This document shows positions 1 to 10,065 of a DNA stretch of 64,000 nucleotides, piece by piece. Below the pieces are notes generated by a model. The model had not been told where the DNA came from. It worked only from the letters and a program-made list of their open reading frames with translations, and searched no databases. The stretch's first letter is position 1. Every line of letters starts with the position of its first letter. Location of the stretch: positions 479,423,594 through 479,487,593 of the forward strand of contig CM041777.1 of assembly GCA_023374045.1 (NCBI GenBank), read 5' to 3'. The stretch is from Limonium bicolor (Eukaryota; Streptophyta; Magnoliopsida; Caryophyllales; Plumbaginaceae). Position numbers and translations under genes: made by a program.

Positions 1-534
1 GCGTTGTCTCCAATGGACCAAGACACTACGGGTATCCCCCTTTCGAGAGACTCCGTTGTCTCATCCTTGTCCTGATGTAGTCCAAGTCGCCCGTCTTTCT
101 CGTAGAAATTCACAACGTAGATGTCTGCTTGTGTGTCTGAAATCAGGTCAGCTTCCAACTGCTGAGCGATCTCCACGACTTGTGTAATAACTGGATGGAA
201 CTCTTCGGGTATCCCGGTGGTGAGACTCCATCTTGTACTCTCGTGGTCTGGTAGGTCTTGGCATACGGATTCCAATCCTTGCCTAAGCTCATCATCTTTA
301 ACTTCATCCTTGCTCCCTCTGGGTACTCCGGTGTATAGAAACCTCCCGGTCCCACTCCTAGTTGACTGCATCTCCTGATGATGGCTATCTGTGCTTCTGG
401 TGTCAGGTATCCACTTAATAAAATCATACCTGGGTGGATAACCTAACATTGTTCGGTTGGAAAGTCTCGGGTTTCGATGTCGGTGCCTTCCAGGTTAGGT
501 GTTGAAGGTATTGGATAGCAAATGTTGAAGTTTC
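1..534 (-). pseudogene. ALKBH1-like 2OG-Fe(II) dioxygenase domain (partial, broken)
   Basis: On the minus strand, 534 to 1 encodes a protein resembling the N-terminal half of plant ALKBH1-type AlkB dioxygenases, which oxidatively remove N-methyl groups from nucleic acids using 2-oxoglutarate and Fe(II). Visible in order: an FNIC block near 520 (family FDIC), VIHPGMILLSGYL at 442-404, GVGPGGFYTPEY, KLKMMSLGKDWNP, then VNFYEKDGRLGLHQDKDE and GIPVVSWSIGDN running to the window edge. HQD (69-77) fits the metal-binding HxD; the C-terminal His and Arg lie outside the window. Two lesions are seen: an in-frame TAG just upstream of VIHPG and a 1-nt frameshift near 211-218. It sits in the gag reading frame if the AT-rich segment 535-668 is spliced out. 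A captured host gene or a true element ORF are both possible; the family call is firm, the activity is lost here. Confidence 0.8.
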
Positions 535-668
535 CTAAGGTGGTAATAGGTCATATCTTACTTAAGGTTCTTTTCTTATCTTATTCTCATCTGACTTAAT
601 TATTTACCAAACATGCATGATAATGCGGTAAGCAGGCAATTTTATCACTTAAAGGTTTATAGCGGTAC
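535..668 (-). other. Candidate intron 3 between gag and ALKBH domain (134 nt)
   Basis: An AT-rich segment with donor CCAG|GTACCG and acceptor CCACCTTAG on the minus strand. Removal joins the gag tail (phase 1) to GNFNIC at the start of the ALKBH homology, in frame. The flanking exon of 258 nt (926-669) keeps phase 1 at both ends, so the arithmetic is consistent. Confidence 0.58.
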
Positions 669-926
669 CTGGCCTCGATGAGGGTTCAGGCTCATCGTCC
701 TGGTTCACCATGTGTAGTGTGGGTCCCGACTTCTGGACTACTCGTGGGTTCTTATCTGCAGCTTGCTGCACCCTCTTCTGACCGTCAGATCCAGCTCCAT
801 GATCGGTCCTGCCCTTGCCCTTCATCTCGGGCCTATAGGCTCTGCTCTCGGGGTGGTCCTTGTGACACCACTGACAGATGTAGCGTCGCTGGTAGCCACC
901 ACCGGCTCCCTTACCAGTCTCAGATC

Positions 927-1007
927 CTGATCATTTATAATATTTGTACTCATATCCTTAACAGTTTGCTAAACGTTTCTCAATTCACTCAATATCGATT
1001 TCCTTAC
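927..1007 (-). other. Candidate intron 2 in gag (81 nt)
   Basis: An AT-rich segment with donor AAAGG|GTAAGG and acceptor TGATCAG on the minus strand. It contains stops in all relevant frames. Removal joins the linker (phase 1) to GSETGKGAGGGY just before the zinc knuckle, in frame. The donor is strong for a plant intron. Confidence 0.58.
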
Positions 1008-1263
1008 CCTTTGGCGCCCTTGAGCGCAGGGGCTTAGCAGCATATGCATAAGCCAATTTCAATGGCTCTTCAGCAGCCTTCTCCTTTTCCTCCTTCTCTT
1101 TCTGGTTCTGACTTTTCTGGGCTTGAGGCTAGTACTTCTGTTTCTTGTACCCATCTTACCCTTGGTTCTCTGTGCTCTTCCTGGCATTCTTTCTCTTAGC
1201 ATTGTCTTCGTCCCTCAGCTGGACGGTTATCTCAACCTTAGCAGCGGCATGATAGCACTCATG

Positions 1264-1346
1264 CTTTCCAAAGTATTAATTCCTCTTATTTCTCACAATC
1301 TAAATCTTACTCACTTATTAATATCTCAATATTTTTTTTCTATTAC
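1264..1346 (-). other. Candidate intron 1 in gag (83 nt)
   Basis: An AT-rich insert in GC-richer coding sequence. It begins GTAATA and ends GGAAAG on the minus strand. Removing it joins TTGCAG to CATGAG in phase 0, so capsid coding runs into ECYHAAAKVE. The polypyrimidine tract is poor, so a decay insertion is an alternative. Confidence 0.5.
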
Positions 1347-1983
1347 CTGCAAGGTAGTATAACTCGTCGGCCCCATGCCGTAGCGGAGTCGATGGCTAAG
1401 CCCGCCATAGAATCGGTCTACCTGTATCTGGTCTGAATATCCAAGACCCGGCAGAAGATGAAGCAAGGCGGTAAACTCCGAGTAATACTACCGTCATCTT
1501 GTCTGTCTGCTTAAGCGCATCCAACTGCAAGCGCTTCTTCGTCTGGACATGGGCGGGGTAGTATTTCGCTCGTTGTAGTGCGGTGTACTGCTCCCAGCCG
1601 AACTCTGGATTGGCCACATGCTCGGCCCTCACCAGCTTCCACCAATCACCCGCTACCCCTTTCAGATAGAATGTAGCCAGGCGCACCTTGATCCCAGCAG
1701 GGACATCAAGGGTCTCGAAGGTGGTCTCCAGCTCGGAGTTGTATGCCTCAAGCTTGGCGGGATCAGTCTCCCCCTTAAAGTGTGCGGGTCGAAGGTCAGC
1801 CAGACTCTTCACCCAATTCGGTTCCCGGGGCTGTGGCGGGGGAGGTGGTGCACTCACACCAGGTTGATAACCCATATGCCCTAATGCGGCAGCTACAATC
1901 TCCGCGATCGTCTGCCCTCCCAGTATCTCAGTAGCGTCATCGCCTCGACCACGGCCTCGGCCTCCTCTAGGACGTCCTGCCAT

Positions 1984-2217
1984 CTGAACAAGCACAACTC
2001 ACATTAGGTTTGTATTCACCACAGTTTTGGTTCAAGAATTTATAACGTCCGTAGACGGTAGAGACGATCCACACTTAATAGTGGTCATCTGACTCCTCTC
2101 ACTCTAACTTCTCACACCCTTAGCCCATTACTTATATCTGAACTCATATCCTAACTCTGTGGTTACCTATGTCCGGTATTTCTTGATCAAAGCGTAACTA
2201 CGCTCCGATACCACTTT
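1984..2217 (-). other. 5' leader of element C
   Basis: Untranslated stretch between the PBS and the gag ATG. Its first ~120 nt after the PBS match the leader of G (60231-60330) and of F, including the GAGAGTGAGAGG block. Beyond that point C has gag and F/G have unrelated sequence. The homology ties C to the giant-LTR family. Confidence 0.7.
2201..2213 (-). promoter_or_regulatory. Primer-binding site of element C (tRNA-iMet)
   Basis: Minus strand reads TGGTATCGGAGCG, 4 nt from the LTR end at 2218. It is complementary to the initiator-Met tRNA 3' end apart from one change (A to G) relative to the F and G copies. The adjacent inverted repeat present in F and G is degraded here (2187-2208). Confidence 0.85.
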
Positions 2218-3512
2218 TGTAACACCCCGTCCTAAGCCAATCGTGGTTATCACAAACTAAACAGCCTAATCATAAACATCGCAGCGGATTAAACCAACAC
2301 CAGGACCTTGCCACGGTCTGAACAACAGAATATACCGAACTTATATATTATAAATGCTTACCCAAAAGGAATATACCAACTATCCAAAACATTCACCAAC
2401 CGAGTTCATAGTACCTTCGTTAACAACATACTACTATTAGTTTTATTATCAACAGACGGGAGCACAAGCGCAACCCGTATTCAAAATTAAAGTCCCACCT
2501 AAGTCTACCCACTCCTACTCTCCGGGTGACTCTTCATAGGCCGCTTACCTGCAAAAGTAAAAACAGCCCCCAAAGGGGGTCAGCAAGAATGCTGGTACGA
2601 CCCTCTCATGGCCCCCAAGCTAACGGGACTACGACTATAAATTGTCGATAGCATGGAAGTTGATTAGAATCACATTCATAATATGAAGTGCAATAAAGCA
2701 ACAATCCACAAATGAACATACATAGTTCACACCCAAATGAACGACTTAAAGCGTTCTCTTAGTAAGTGAGTTAGTAAGTAAACTCCTTAAGTTCCAATTC
2801 CTCTTTTCCTTTGTCCATCTTAACTTACCTCAGTCTTCGCCTTATCTTAATCTTAGAATTCAAACTGTTCTTTAAATAGAAATGGCCGCATCTTATCTCA
2901 ATGTTTATTTTGTCGGGTCAAAAGCAACCCTGGCCAATGAGCTATTAACTCCATTGGTTGAATAAACAACTTATCTTATAATTTAGGATTTAGGTGATCC
3001 TACCGCACCATCTTAATGCCTCCTACCTTGGACTGGAAATCCAATGTAGCTGAGCCGACGTTCGACCCTAGGCAACAAGTCCAAGGACAAGTCCTTAAGT
3101 GGAAGTCGGATCTGATTCAGATACCGAACCCCCTTTCCTTAGCATGCATGACCGGAGTCAGTCCCGGGTTCCTCACCCCCCCCCCCTTGGTTCCAGTTAG
3201 TTAAAATCTTACAAACCATGTGTTAGTTAAACCTTAACGGGTATTAACCAACTGCTACCATTATAATTCCTCTCTTTAATTCAATAGGTACTAAGCTTAG
3301 TTAGTAGCTAACCTAAAGTCTCGTGGGTTAGTGTAAAGAAAACACGCACACACAACGAGAGCAATAAAACCGGTTGCATGCTTTATCTTGTCTTAGTCAT
3401 AGCAAATAAACAGATAGCACACAAGCCGAGGGACACCTCGTTAGCAAGCAGGTAACAAGAAAGACTGTACCGTTCACCATCGGTGATTGTTTGGTTTATC
3501 TCCCTTCAAGTC
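2218..3512 (-). mobile_element. Element C 5' LTR, left segment
   Basis: Begins TGTAACACCCCG next to the PBS, so this is the inner end of a minus-strand 5' LTR. It shares blocks with the LTRs of F, G and E, such as CCAGGACCTTGCCACGGTCTG and the CCCCCAAAGGGGGTCAGCA inverted repeat near 2567. It contains one copy of the ~55-bp CTTATCTTAATCTTAGAAT unit (about 2840-2900). It stops at 3512 where B is inserted; 3508-3512 is the TSD AAGTC. Confidence 0.9.
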
Positions 3513-5562
3513 TGTGAGCCTCGATTTTAAACCCTATCCTATGTTGATTAAAGTCATTAGGATCTAGTCGGGTTTTAGGTCCACTTATAACCCAAGATCA
3601 ATAACTATGTCATATAACAATAATTATTAAAACCTAAGCTAGCTCACTGGAACCTATTATGAGTCGCCACCTAATTTTAAGCTAGATCAAATTAGGAAAG
3701 GAGAGTTCGGGTTCGGTGGCTTAATATTCAACTTAATTAGGGTTCAATTACTTTCATTACCCCTAGAAGTCATTTTTCCTCTACTTAGTTTAATTACGGC
3801 TTATTACGAGTCGTCTTAACCTAAGTGCGCGAGCTTCTGTTTTTTTGTGTTTTTTAGCATTTTTTGACAGAAAATTAAAGTGAGAATTGAAATTACCAAA
3901 ACTAGGGTTTCGGAGGCAGAATTAGGTCAAATTTTGATTCCGTCCGTGCCCACGGACCTAATGTCCGAAGCCACGGACCCTAGTTAATCTAAAATAAACA
4001 AAAAAGTCAAATTAATAAGAAAACACAATTTTGAAAAGTCCGGGGCCACGTACAAAGCGTCTGTGGGCCTGGACATAAGTTGAAAAACCATAGATTTAAA
4101 ATAAAATTGTCCCACCACCGTTCGGGGGCGTCCAGGCTTACGGACAAGGCATCCGAGACCCTAGACATAGCGTCCGTGGGTGGAGACCACCCTCGGACGG
4201 CGGCATTTGGGTGGTTCCCGGTGGTGTTTTGGCTCAAAATTTATGAGTTTGTAGCCTGAAAGATTACAAACACGCTAGTAATCAAAATTTTTCAATTTGA
4301 AGTCGAATTAAACACGAAACTTAGCAAACAAGTTATTGGGCAGAAGCGAAAACAAATGTTAATTCAGAAGCGGTAAAAAGTCAAATCGACTCCAAATTTT
4401 AACAGAGAGTATTTAAAGTTGAACAAAGTCAGAAAAATATGATTTCAACCTGTTTTAACTTTGGATTTAATGAGACTCTCCACATCGTGGATCTTTTGGT
4501 GCTTTGTTGATGCAGGTTCTGGATTGACTTCGAATTGAGCTTCTGACTCCTTCTTCTTTATGTTGTTAAGTACATGTTTCTTCTGTTTTTGTGGTGTTTT
4601 GTGTGTTTTTGGTGCTTGGAAATTCAATGGGAGAAGAAAGGATGAGTTTTTGGTGATTTCGGGGTGATTTCTGCAGCATTTCGGTATTGATTTGAGGCTT
4701 GGAAGTGTTTAAACGTGGGGAGAAGGTTTGTGGCTGTGTTTTCTGGCTTTGGAAGTTTTCTCCTCTGCCCTAGGTCGTTTTTGGAAGGTCCGTTTATAGA
4801 AAGAGCAAGGCCATGTTGATAGAACAAGATTTTTATCTAAAACCCTGATTTTGTGCTCTAAGGGAATCTGATTTTTTAAAATATGTTGCAGGCCGATAAA
4901 AATTATGAAACTTTAACTGAAGATAAAGGATGCATTTTAAGAATTTTTAGAGTTGGAATCGGGCTATTTTGATAAATAACCAATTACATAAAAATCTCAC
5001 AATATGGAATCTCCCATAATTCATAACTTATTATTGGAAAGTCGAAATAACAAAATTCCAACGGCATTACTCTCTAAAAATCATCCTCTATCTTTTGTTA
5101 TAATTTCATGATATTTTGTGTTGATTTCGGTATTTTCCAGAGGAGAGAGAAAATTGCAAAAATGATTGAATTTCTCTTTTAAATTTTGGGTTAAGGTTCC
5201 AAATAAAATAATTTCAGGTTTATGACTGTATGTAGTCATGATAACCATGTGAAAAATTTATTTTAATTTTGAAAACCTTTTTTATTTCTATTTTGAGGCT
5301 ATATCATGTGTTAATTATTAAAGAAACTTGCTTATTAAAAGCTTAATTTCTAGAATAAATATTATCAGAAAATCATGAAATACCTTTCATAATGACTATG
5401 ATATTTGGAGGTGTTTGGAGATAATGAACAAGTCATATTAAAATAGAAAATCCCGAGAATGTCCTTGGAAAATCCTGCATTGGTGCATTTTGACCATTTT
5501 GCCCTTTGTAACACGTATGCCTTAGAGACTACTCCGAGGGGGTTGAAATTTTGGGTATAACA
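3513..5562 (-). mobile_element. Element B 3' LTR (2050 bp)
   Basis: Starts TGTGAGCCTCG and ends GGGTATAACA on the plus strand. GTCCG-rich inverted repeats occur at 3943-4200, with the long hairpin at 4038-4074 partly decayed. A minus-strand TATA-like TCTATAAACGG lies at about 4792-4802. The ORF seen in A/H LTRs is represented by a shorter related ORF at 4445-4627. Confidence 0.92.
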
Positions 5563-5578
5563 GATTGCCCCCCGTCAA
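5563..5578 (-). promoter_or_regulatory. Polypurine tract of element B
   Basis: Minus strand reads GACGGGGGGCAATC immediately before the 3' LTR (TGTTATACCC). This purine run is where plus-strand DNA synthesis would prime. Confidence 0.8.
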
Positions 5579-5664
5579 CTAGGCTTTGTAATGAAGATGA
5601 AAAGACTAGTTGATGCCTGAGTGATACCCCAAAATTTTGGATCTTAAAAGACCCTACATGTAGA

Positions 5665-5895
5665 TAGTGTCGAGCTATTCTAAGGCGCTGACTACCTATG
5701 AGTGAGAATGAAAATGAACAGATGTCAAGCGATTCTAAGGTGTTGACTACCTAAAAACGAAATGATGAAATAAATGTCAAGCGATTCTAAGGCGTTGACT
5801 ACCTAAAAATGAAATGATGCCAAGCTATTCTAAGGCGTTGACTACCTAATGATGAAGTAAATGATGCCAAACTATTCTAAGGCGTTGACCACCTG
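5665..5895. repeat. Tandem repeat, GATTCTAAGGCGTTGACTAC units (element B)
   Basis: Five diverged units of about 40-55 bp share the core CGATTCTAAGGCGTTGACTA with variable GAATGA/GAAATGA spacers. The array lies about 100 bp from the PPT. Confidence 0.85.
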
Positions 5896-5937
5896 AAAAT
5901 GATGAAAGTTAAATAATGTGTAGATGTAGGAATACTG

Positions 5938-6045
5938 ATATGCTAGCGATGTTAATGATGCTGATGATGCTGATGATGCTGATGATGATGTTGACGATGT
6001 CGATGATGCTAATGATATTGATGATGCTGATGATGTTCGGATGCT
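5938..6045. repeat. TGATGATGC microsatellite (element B)
   Basis: Trinucleotide GAT-based repeat interrupted by C and T changes. It yields Ile/Ser-rich or Met/Leu-rich open frames by chance on both strands. Confidence 0.9.
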
Positions 6046-6249
6046 TCTCGGGACCGAAACCCGTGCCAATACTCCTGGCTGGACCCAATGTGGACTTATT
6101 GCCATCGCCCCCAAGCCGGTGTGCAGGGATAACTCCTGGTAAAAACCCTGGGGACTTATTGCCTTCGTCCACCATTCGTTGATCCCAAAGTAAGCTGACA
6201 TAACACAGGAGGATTTATTGCCATCACCTCACCAACTTTTCTATCGTCA

Positions 6250-6595
6250 GGTCTTGTGACGCGCCTGGATAATGCAGCTAGGTCTTATGACGAGCCTATA
6301 TGAATGAGATGAATGCAATGTGTTTGATGAGAGTGGGTGAGCAAAAGGGTCTTACTACGAGCCTAAAGGAATGCAACTAGGTCTTATGACGAGCCTAAAG
6401 GATGGTTCTAGGTCTTATGACGAGCCTAAAGGTATGCAACTAGGTCTTATGACGAACCTAAAGATGGGATATAGGTCTTATGACGAGCCTAAGGATGGTT
6501 CTAGGTCTTATGACGAGCCTAAAGATGGGATCTAGGTCTTATGATGAGCCTAAAGGTTGGAACTAGGTCTTATGACGAGCCTAAGGGATGGTTCT
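6250..6595. repeat. Tandem array of AGGTCTTATGACGAGCCTAA units (element B)
   Basis: Roughly 12 units of about 27-33 bp. The 20-bp core is conserved and followed by variable AAGGATGGTTCT-like spacers. This is a minisatellite inside a mobile element; there is no cas context, so it is not a CRISPR array. Confidence 0.88.
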
Positions 6596-7688
6596 CGCAC
6601 TGATTCTGGGTCTCAAACTAAAAATGAGTTGGAAAGATAATGGTCTCGTGCAAATGCATGTGGTGAAAATCAATTGTAAAAGGGCCAAACGTGGCGAAGA
6701 TGAGGTGTATGCAAAAGTTTGTAAAATGCAATCACAGTGCATGTAAGATACTTGTTTAAAGCAAGCAACTGTTGAAAAATGTGCCAAACATGGCAATTAT
6801 GAGAATTGAAGATTGTCTAAAACAAGAATTTGCTGAAGAATGTGCCAAACATGGCAATGATGCAGATTTGTTCAAAGTAATAAATCACCAGGAATATGAT
6901 GAGTTTTGTGAAACCGAAGAAATTACTGAAAAAGATGCCAAACGTGGCAATGTTTGAAGAAAATTTTGTCTGCTGAAAAGGAAAGTGAAATTATCATTTC
7001 CGGACTAGAGATTTCAGACTTGTAATTTGCCTCCTAGGAGATGAACATGCCTTCGGTGGGGTGCGGTGATTGATGTGGGGATCATTTAAGTGGTGATCAG
7101 GGCTTATGACGGGCCATGGAATTTATGTGGAAGTGAAGGCTTATGTGGGCCTGTGTGGTATGTGTGAGCCTCGATTTTAAACCCTATCCTATGTGGATTA
7201 AGTTGATTAGGATCTAATCGGGTTTTAGGTCCACTTATAACCTAAGATTAATAACTATGTCATATAACAATAATTATTGAAACCTAAGCTAGCTCACTGG
7301 AACCTATTATGAGTCGCCACCTAATTTTGACCTAGATTAAATTAGGAAAGGAGAGTTCGGGTTCGGGGGCTTGATATTCGACTTAATTAGGGTTCAATTA
7401 CTTTCATTACCCCTCCTAGGTCGTTTTTCCTCTACTTGGTTTAATTACGGCTTTTTACAAAGTTGCTTTTTAACCTAAGTGCGCGCTTCTGTTTTTTTGT
7501 GCTTTTAGCATTTTTTGACAGAAAATTAAAGTGGAAATTAAAATTACCTAAACTAGGGTTTCGGAGGCAGAATTAGGTCAAATTTTGTTTCCGTCCGTGG
7601 CCACGGACCTAATGTCCGAGACCACGGACCCTAGTTAACCTATATGAAAAATAAAAGTCGAATTAAATAGAAAACAGAAAATTGTAAA

Positions 7689-7725
7689 GTCCGGGGCCAC
7701 GGACAGGCCGTCCGTGGGCCCGGAC
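7689..7725. repeat. GC-rich hairpin in A-family LTR
   Basis: Two 16-bp arms (GTCCGGGGCCACGGAC and GTCCGTGGGCCCGGAC) separated by 5 nt, with a single mismatched pair. The same structure is at 14310-14346 and 50711-50747, partly decayed at 4038-4074 and 19288-19324. Confidence 0.85.
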
Positions 7726-7944
7726 ATTATTAGAAAAACCTAAATTTTTAAAATTTAAAAATCTCGCCGCCGTCCGTGGGCGTCCGGGCTTACGGACAAG
7801 GAGTCCGGGACCCCGGACATGACGTCCGTGGGTGCGGACCGCCCTCGGACGGAGGCGTTAAGGCTGTTCCCGAAGGTGTTTTTGGCTCAAATTTTATGGG
7901 TGCGTAGCCTGAAAGATGTACAATGCGTTATTGATCGAAAGTTC

Positions 7945-8226
7945 TCAATTTGAATTCGAATTATGCACGAAACTTGGTAAACAAGTTATTGAACAGAAGC
8001 TTGAATAAACAGCAATACAGAAGCATACGAAGGTTAGTTTGAGCCCAAATTTTGAGGCAGGACAGATAATACCGTGGAGAATTAGGGAAGTGGAGTTTCT
8101 ACCTGTTTTACCTTCGGATTCACAACGTTTCTTCACTCCGGGATTCGTCGAGTGCTCCGTTGATGGCAGACCCGAGAGGATTTCGACCCAAGCTTCTGGT
8201 TGTTGGTTGTCCTTGCTGTTCTTCAC
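7945..8226 (-). CDS. LTR-embedded 93-codon ORF, unknown
   Basis: This open frame starts MKNSKDNQQPEAWVEILSGL and lies about 210 nt downstream of the LTR TATA box, on the sense strand of the element. The same 93 codons are open in the 5' LTR of A (14564-14845) and in solo LTR H (50966-51247), where many residues differ but no indel or stop has appeared. I recognise no domain; the C-terminal half has a hydrophobic stretch. In a full-length transcript it would be a leader uORF. It may be fortuitous; the equal length in H is the main support. Confidence 0.3.
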   Translation of the reverse strand: MKNSKDNQQPEAWVEILSGLPSTEHSTNPGVKKRCESEGKTGRNSTSLILHGIICPASKFGLKLTFVCFCIAVYSSFCSITCLPSFVHNSNSN

Positions 8227-8432
8227 GTTTTGGTGGTGTTTTTGTGGGGTTTTGATGACTATTGATGCTTTGGGGATTGGAAAACGTGTTTAGATGGTGA
8301 TTTCGGGGGATTTTCGGTATGATTTGGGTGGCCGGGTGTTGGAAAACGTGAGAGAGAGTGAGGAGGCTGTGTTTTCTGACTCTCTAGGGTTCTTGAGCAT
8401 ATGAGGTTCTGATTTTATCCAAAAACCTATCC

Positions 8433-8442
8433 CCTTATATAG
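8433..8442 (-). promoter_or_regulatory. LTR TATA box (element A 3' LTR)
   Basis: Minus strand CTATATAAGG, about 515 nt from the outer LTR edge. It is repeated at the same offset in the other A-family LTRs. Confidence 0.6.
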
Positions 8443-8954
8443 ACTTTCTTAAAGATAAAGAAAATCTAGTAAAAGTAAGATTTTTCAATATTTTAGTTAA
8501 GTGACTTCCCAAAGGAATCTTGCTGTGAAATTTTAACCACATGTCAAGGATGGATATTATGAATTTCCTGAGGTGGAACCGAATTTTTTGAATATTGGAA
8601 TATTTTTAATTTGAATTTCTCGTCAGATTCAGTCAGAAATTGCTAGAAAATTATTGGAAATTCGAAAAATCAAAATTCTAACGCCATTATGCTTAGAATG
8701 TCATCCTCTATCATGGGTTAAAATATCAAAGCATTTCAAGCTGATTTGGGCATCCTTTGGAGGAGAGAGAAAGCTTAAGGAGGTCTCAAGAGCCTTTAAA
8801 GATTACCAAAACGCCCCTGAAAGTGACGAAGCTGCTCCCCATGCCATGGAACGTGCCGATTGGGCCGGGATCCCTCACCGCTTGATTAAAATGCCTCTCA
8901 CAACACCAGTACCACGTAGACCCTAACCCGGGGGTCAAAATTTTGGGTATAACA

Positions 8955-8967
8955 GATTGCCCCCTGT
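8955..8967 (-). promoter_or_regulatory. Polypurine tract of element A
   Basis: Minus strand ACAGGGGGCAATC directly abuts the 3' LTR start TGTTATACCC. Confidence 0.82.
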
Positions 8968-9074
8968 CAACTAGACTTTGTAATGAAAGTGAGAAGGCTA
9001 GTTGATGCCTGAGTGATACCCCAAAATTTCAAATGTTTCCAAGACCCTGCATGTTATCAGAAAACTGATAAGTT

Positions 9075-9300
9075 GTGTCGAGCTATTCTAAGGCGCTGAC
9101 TACCTACAATGAATGAGATGTTGTCAAGTGGTTCTAAGGCGTTGACTACCTATGATGAATGAGATGATGTCAAGCGATTCTAAGGCATTGACTACCTATA
9201 ATGAATGTGATGATGTCAAGCGATTCTAAGGCGTTGACAACCTAAAGTGTGAAAATGAGATAGTGTCAAGCGATTCTAAGGCGTTGACAACCTAAAGTGT
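9075..9300. repeat. Tandem repeat, GATTCTAAGGCGTTGACTAC units (element A)
   Basis: Five units of about 46-50 bp, counterpart of the array in B. Spacers are AATGAATGAGATGATGTCAA-like. Confidence 0.85.
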
Positions 9301-9334
9301 GATAACTGGGTGGTATGCAAATGCAAGAATGCTG

Positions 9335-9440
9335 AGATGTTGATGATGCTAATGATGCTGATAATGTTGATGATGCTGATGATGTTGATGATGTTGATGA
9401 TGATGATGATGTTGATGATGCTGATGATGATGCTCGGATG
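9335..9440. repeat. TGATGATGC microsatellite (element A)
   Basis: GAT trinucleotide run with T/C interruptions, counterpart of the tract in B. Overlapping Met/Leu- or Ser-rich open frames are artefacts of it. Confidence 0.9.
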
Positions 9441-9647
9441 CTTCTGGGGACCGAAACCCGTGCCAATGCTCCTGGCTGGACCCAATGTGGACTTATTGCC
9501 ATCGCCCCCAAGCCGGTGTGTAGGGATAACTCCTGGTAAAAACCTTGGGGACTTATTGCCTTCGCCCAACATTCGTTGATCCCGAAAATAAGTTGACATC
9601 GCAAAAGGAGGATTTATTGCCATCACCTCGCCAACTTTTCTGTCGCC

Positions 9648-10065
9648 AGGTCTTGTGACGCGCCTGGATAATGCAACTAGGTCTTACGACGAGCCTATAT
9701 GAATGAGATGAATGTAATGTGTTTGATAAGAGTGGGTACGCTAAAGGGTAACGCTAGGTCTTACTATGAGCCTAAGGGAATGCAGCTAGGTCTTATGGCG
9801 AGCCTAAAAATGGTTCTAGGTCTTATGGCGAGCCTAAAAATGGTTCTAGGTCTTATGACGAGCCTAAGGGATGCAACTAGGTCTTACTACGAGCCTAAGG
9901 GAACGTGACTAGGTCTTATGGCGAGCCTAAAAATGGTTATAGGTCTTATGGCGAGCCTAAGGATGGATCTAGGTCTTATGACGAGCCTAAGGATGGATCT
10001 AGGTCTTGTGACGAGCCTAAGGGTTGGATCTAGGTCTTATGACGAGCCTAAGGATTGGATCTAAG
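9648..10065. repeat. Tandem array of AGGTCTTATGACGAGCCTAA units (element A)
   Basis: About 14-15 units of 27-33 bp; more copies than in B. Some units are locally homogenised (two successive GGCGAGCCTAAAAATGGTTCT units near 9800), as expected of recent unequal exchange or slippage. Confidence 0.88.

Larger units (their letters stand above)
669..1983 (-). pseudogene. gag: Ty3/Gypsy gag (capsid plus degenerate zinc knuckle), broken
   Basis: Element C encodes a Gag on the minus strand. The start chosen is MAGRPRGGRGRGRG at 1983, 12 nt inside an upstream ATG at 1995. Residues 1-60 are Gly/Arg- then Pro-rich. The retrotransposon capsid domain follows, with LADLRPAHFKGETDP, a KLEAYNSELETTFETL stretch, KVRLATFYLKGVAGDWWKLV and HVQTKKRLQLDALKQ. 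Near 1494 a loss of 2 nt shifts frame; the conserved YYSEFTALLHLLPG continues in another frame. A Lys/Glu/Gln-rich linker (1260-1010) carries two stops (TAA, TAG). A knuckle-like CQWCHKDHPESRA at about 876-838 has C-x2-C-x3-H but Ala replaces the last Cys. Three AT-rich segments with GT...AG ends interrupt it and keep frame when removed. The PBS type and gag style suggest a Tekay-like chromovirus; no protease or RT is seen. Confidence 0.82.
5563..7162 (-). mobile_element. Element B internal region, 3' portion, non-coding and repeat-filled
   Basis: No supported coding sequence. It holds four arrays in order: ~45-50 bp units with GATTCTAAGGCGTTGACTAC (5665-5895), a TGATGATGC microsatellite (5938-6045), ~28-bp AGGTCTTATGACGAGCCTAA units (6250-6595), and GCCAAACATGGC units (6690-6955). 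Element A carries the same arrays in the same order with different copy numbers. 7158-7162 is the TSD GTATG created by A. Confidence 0.8.
7163..8954 (-). mobile_element. Element A 3' LTR (1792 bp)
   Basis: Plus strand starts TGTGAGCC and ends TATAACA. It includes a GTCCG inverted-repeat block (7593-7860), a strong hairpin (7689-7725), a 93-codon open frame (7945-8226, minus) and a TATA box (8433-8442, minus). Confidence 0.95.

Noticed and set aside
678..1037. 119-codon plus-strand ORF
   Set aside because: Antisense to the gag zinc-knuckle exon and crosses a candidate intron; the minus frame carries the recognisable motif.
5872..6201. Ser-rich and Met/Leu-rich ORFs over the GAT microsatellite (also 9266-9626)
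   Set aside because: Low-complexity translation of a trinucleotide repeat in both strands and several frames; not a gene.
6250..10065. Regular direct repeats resembling a CRISPR array
   Set aside because: Units are tandem minisatellites with short, similar spacers inside a plant retrotransposon, with no cas genes.
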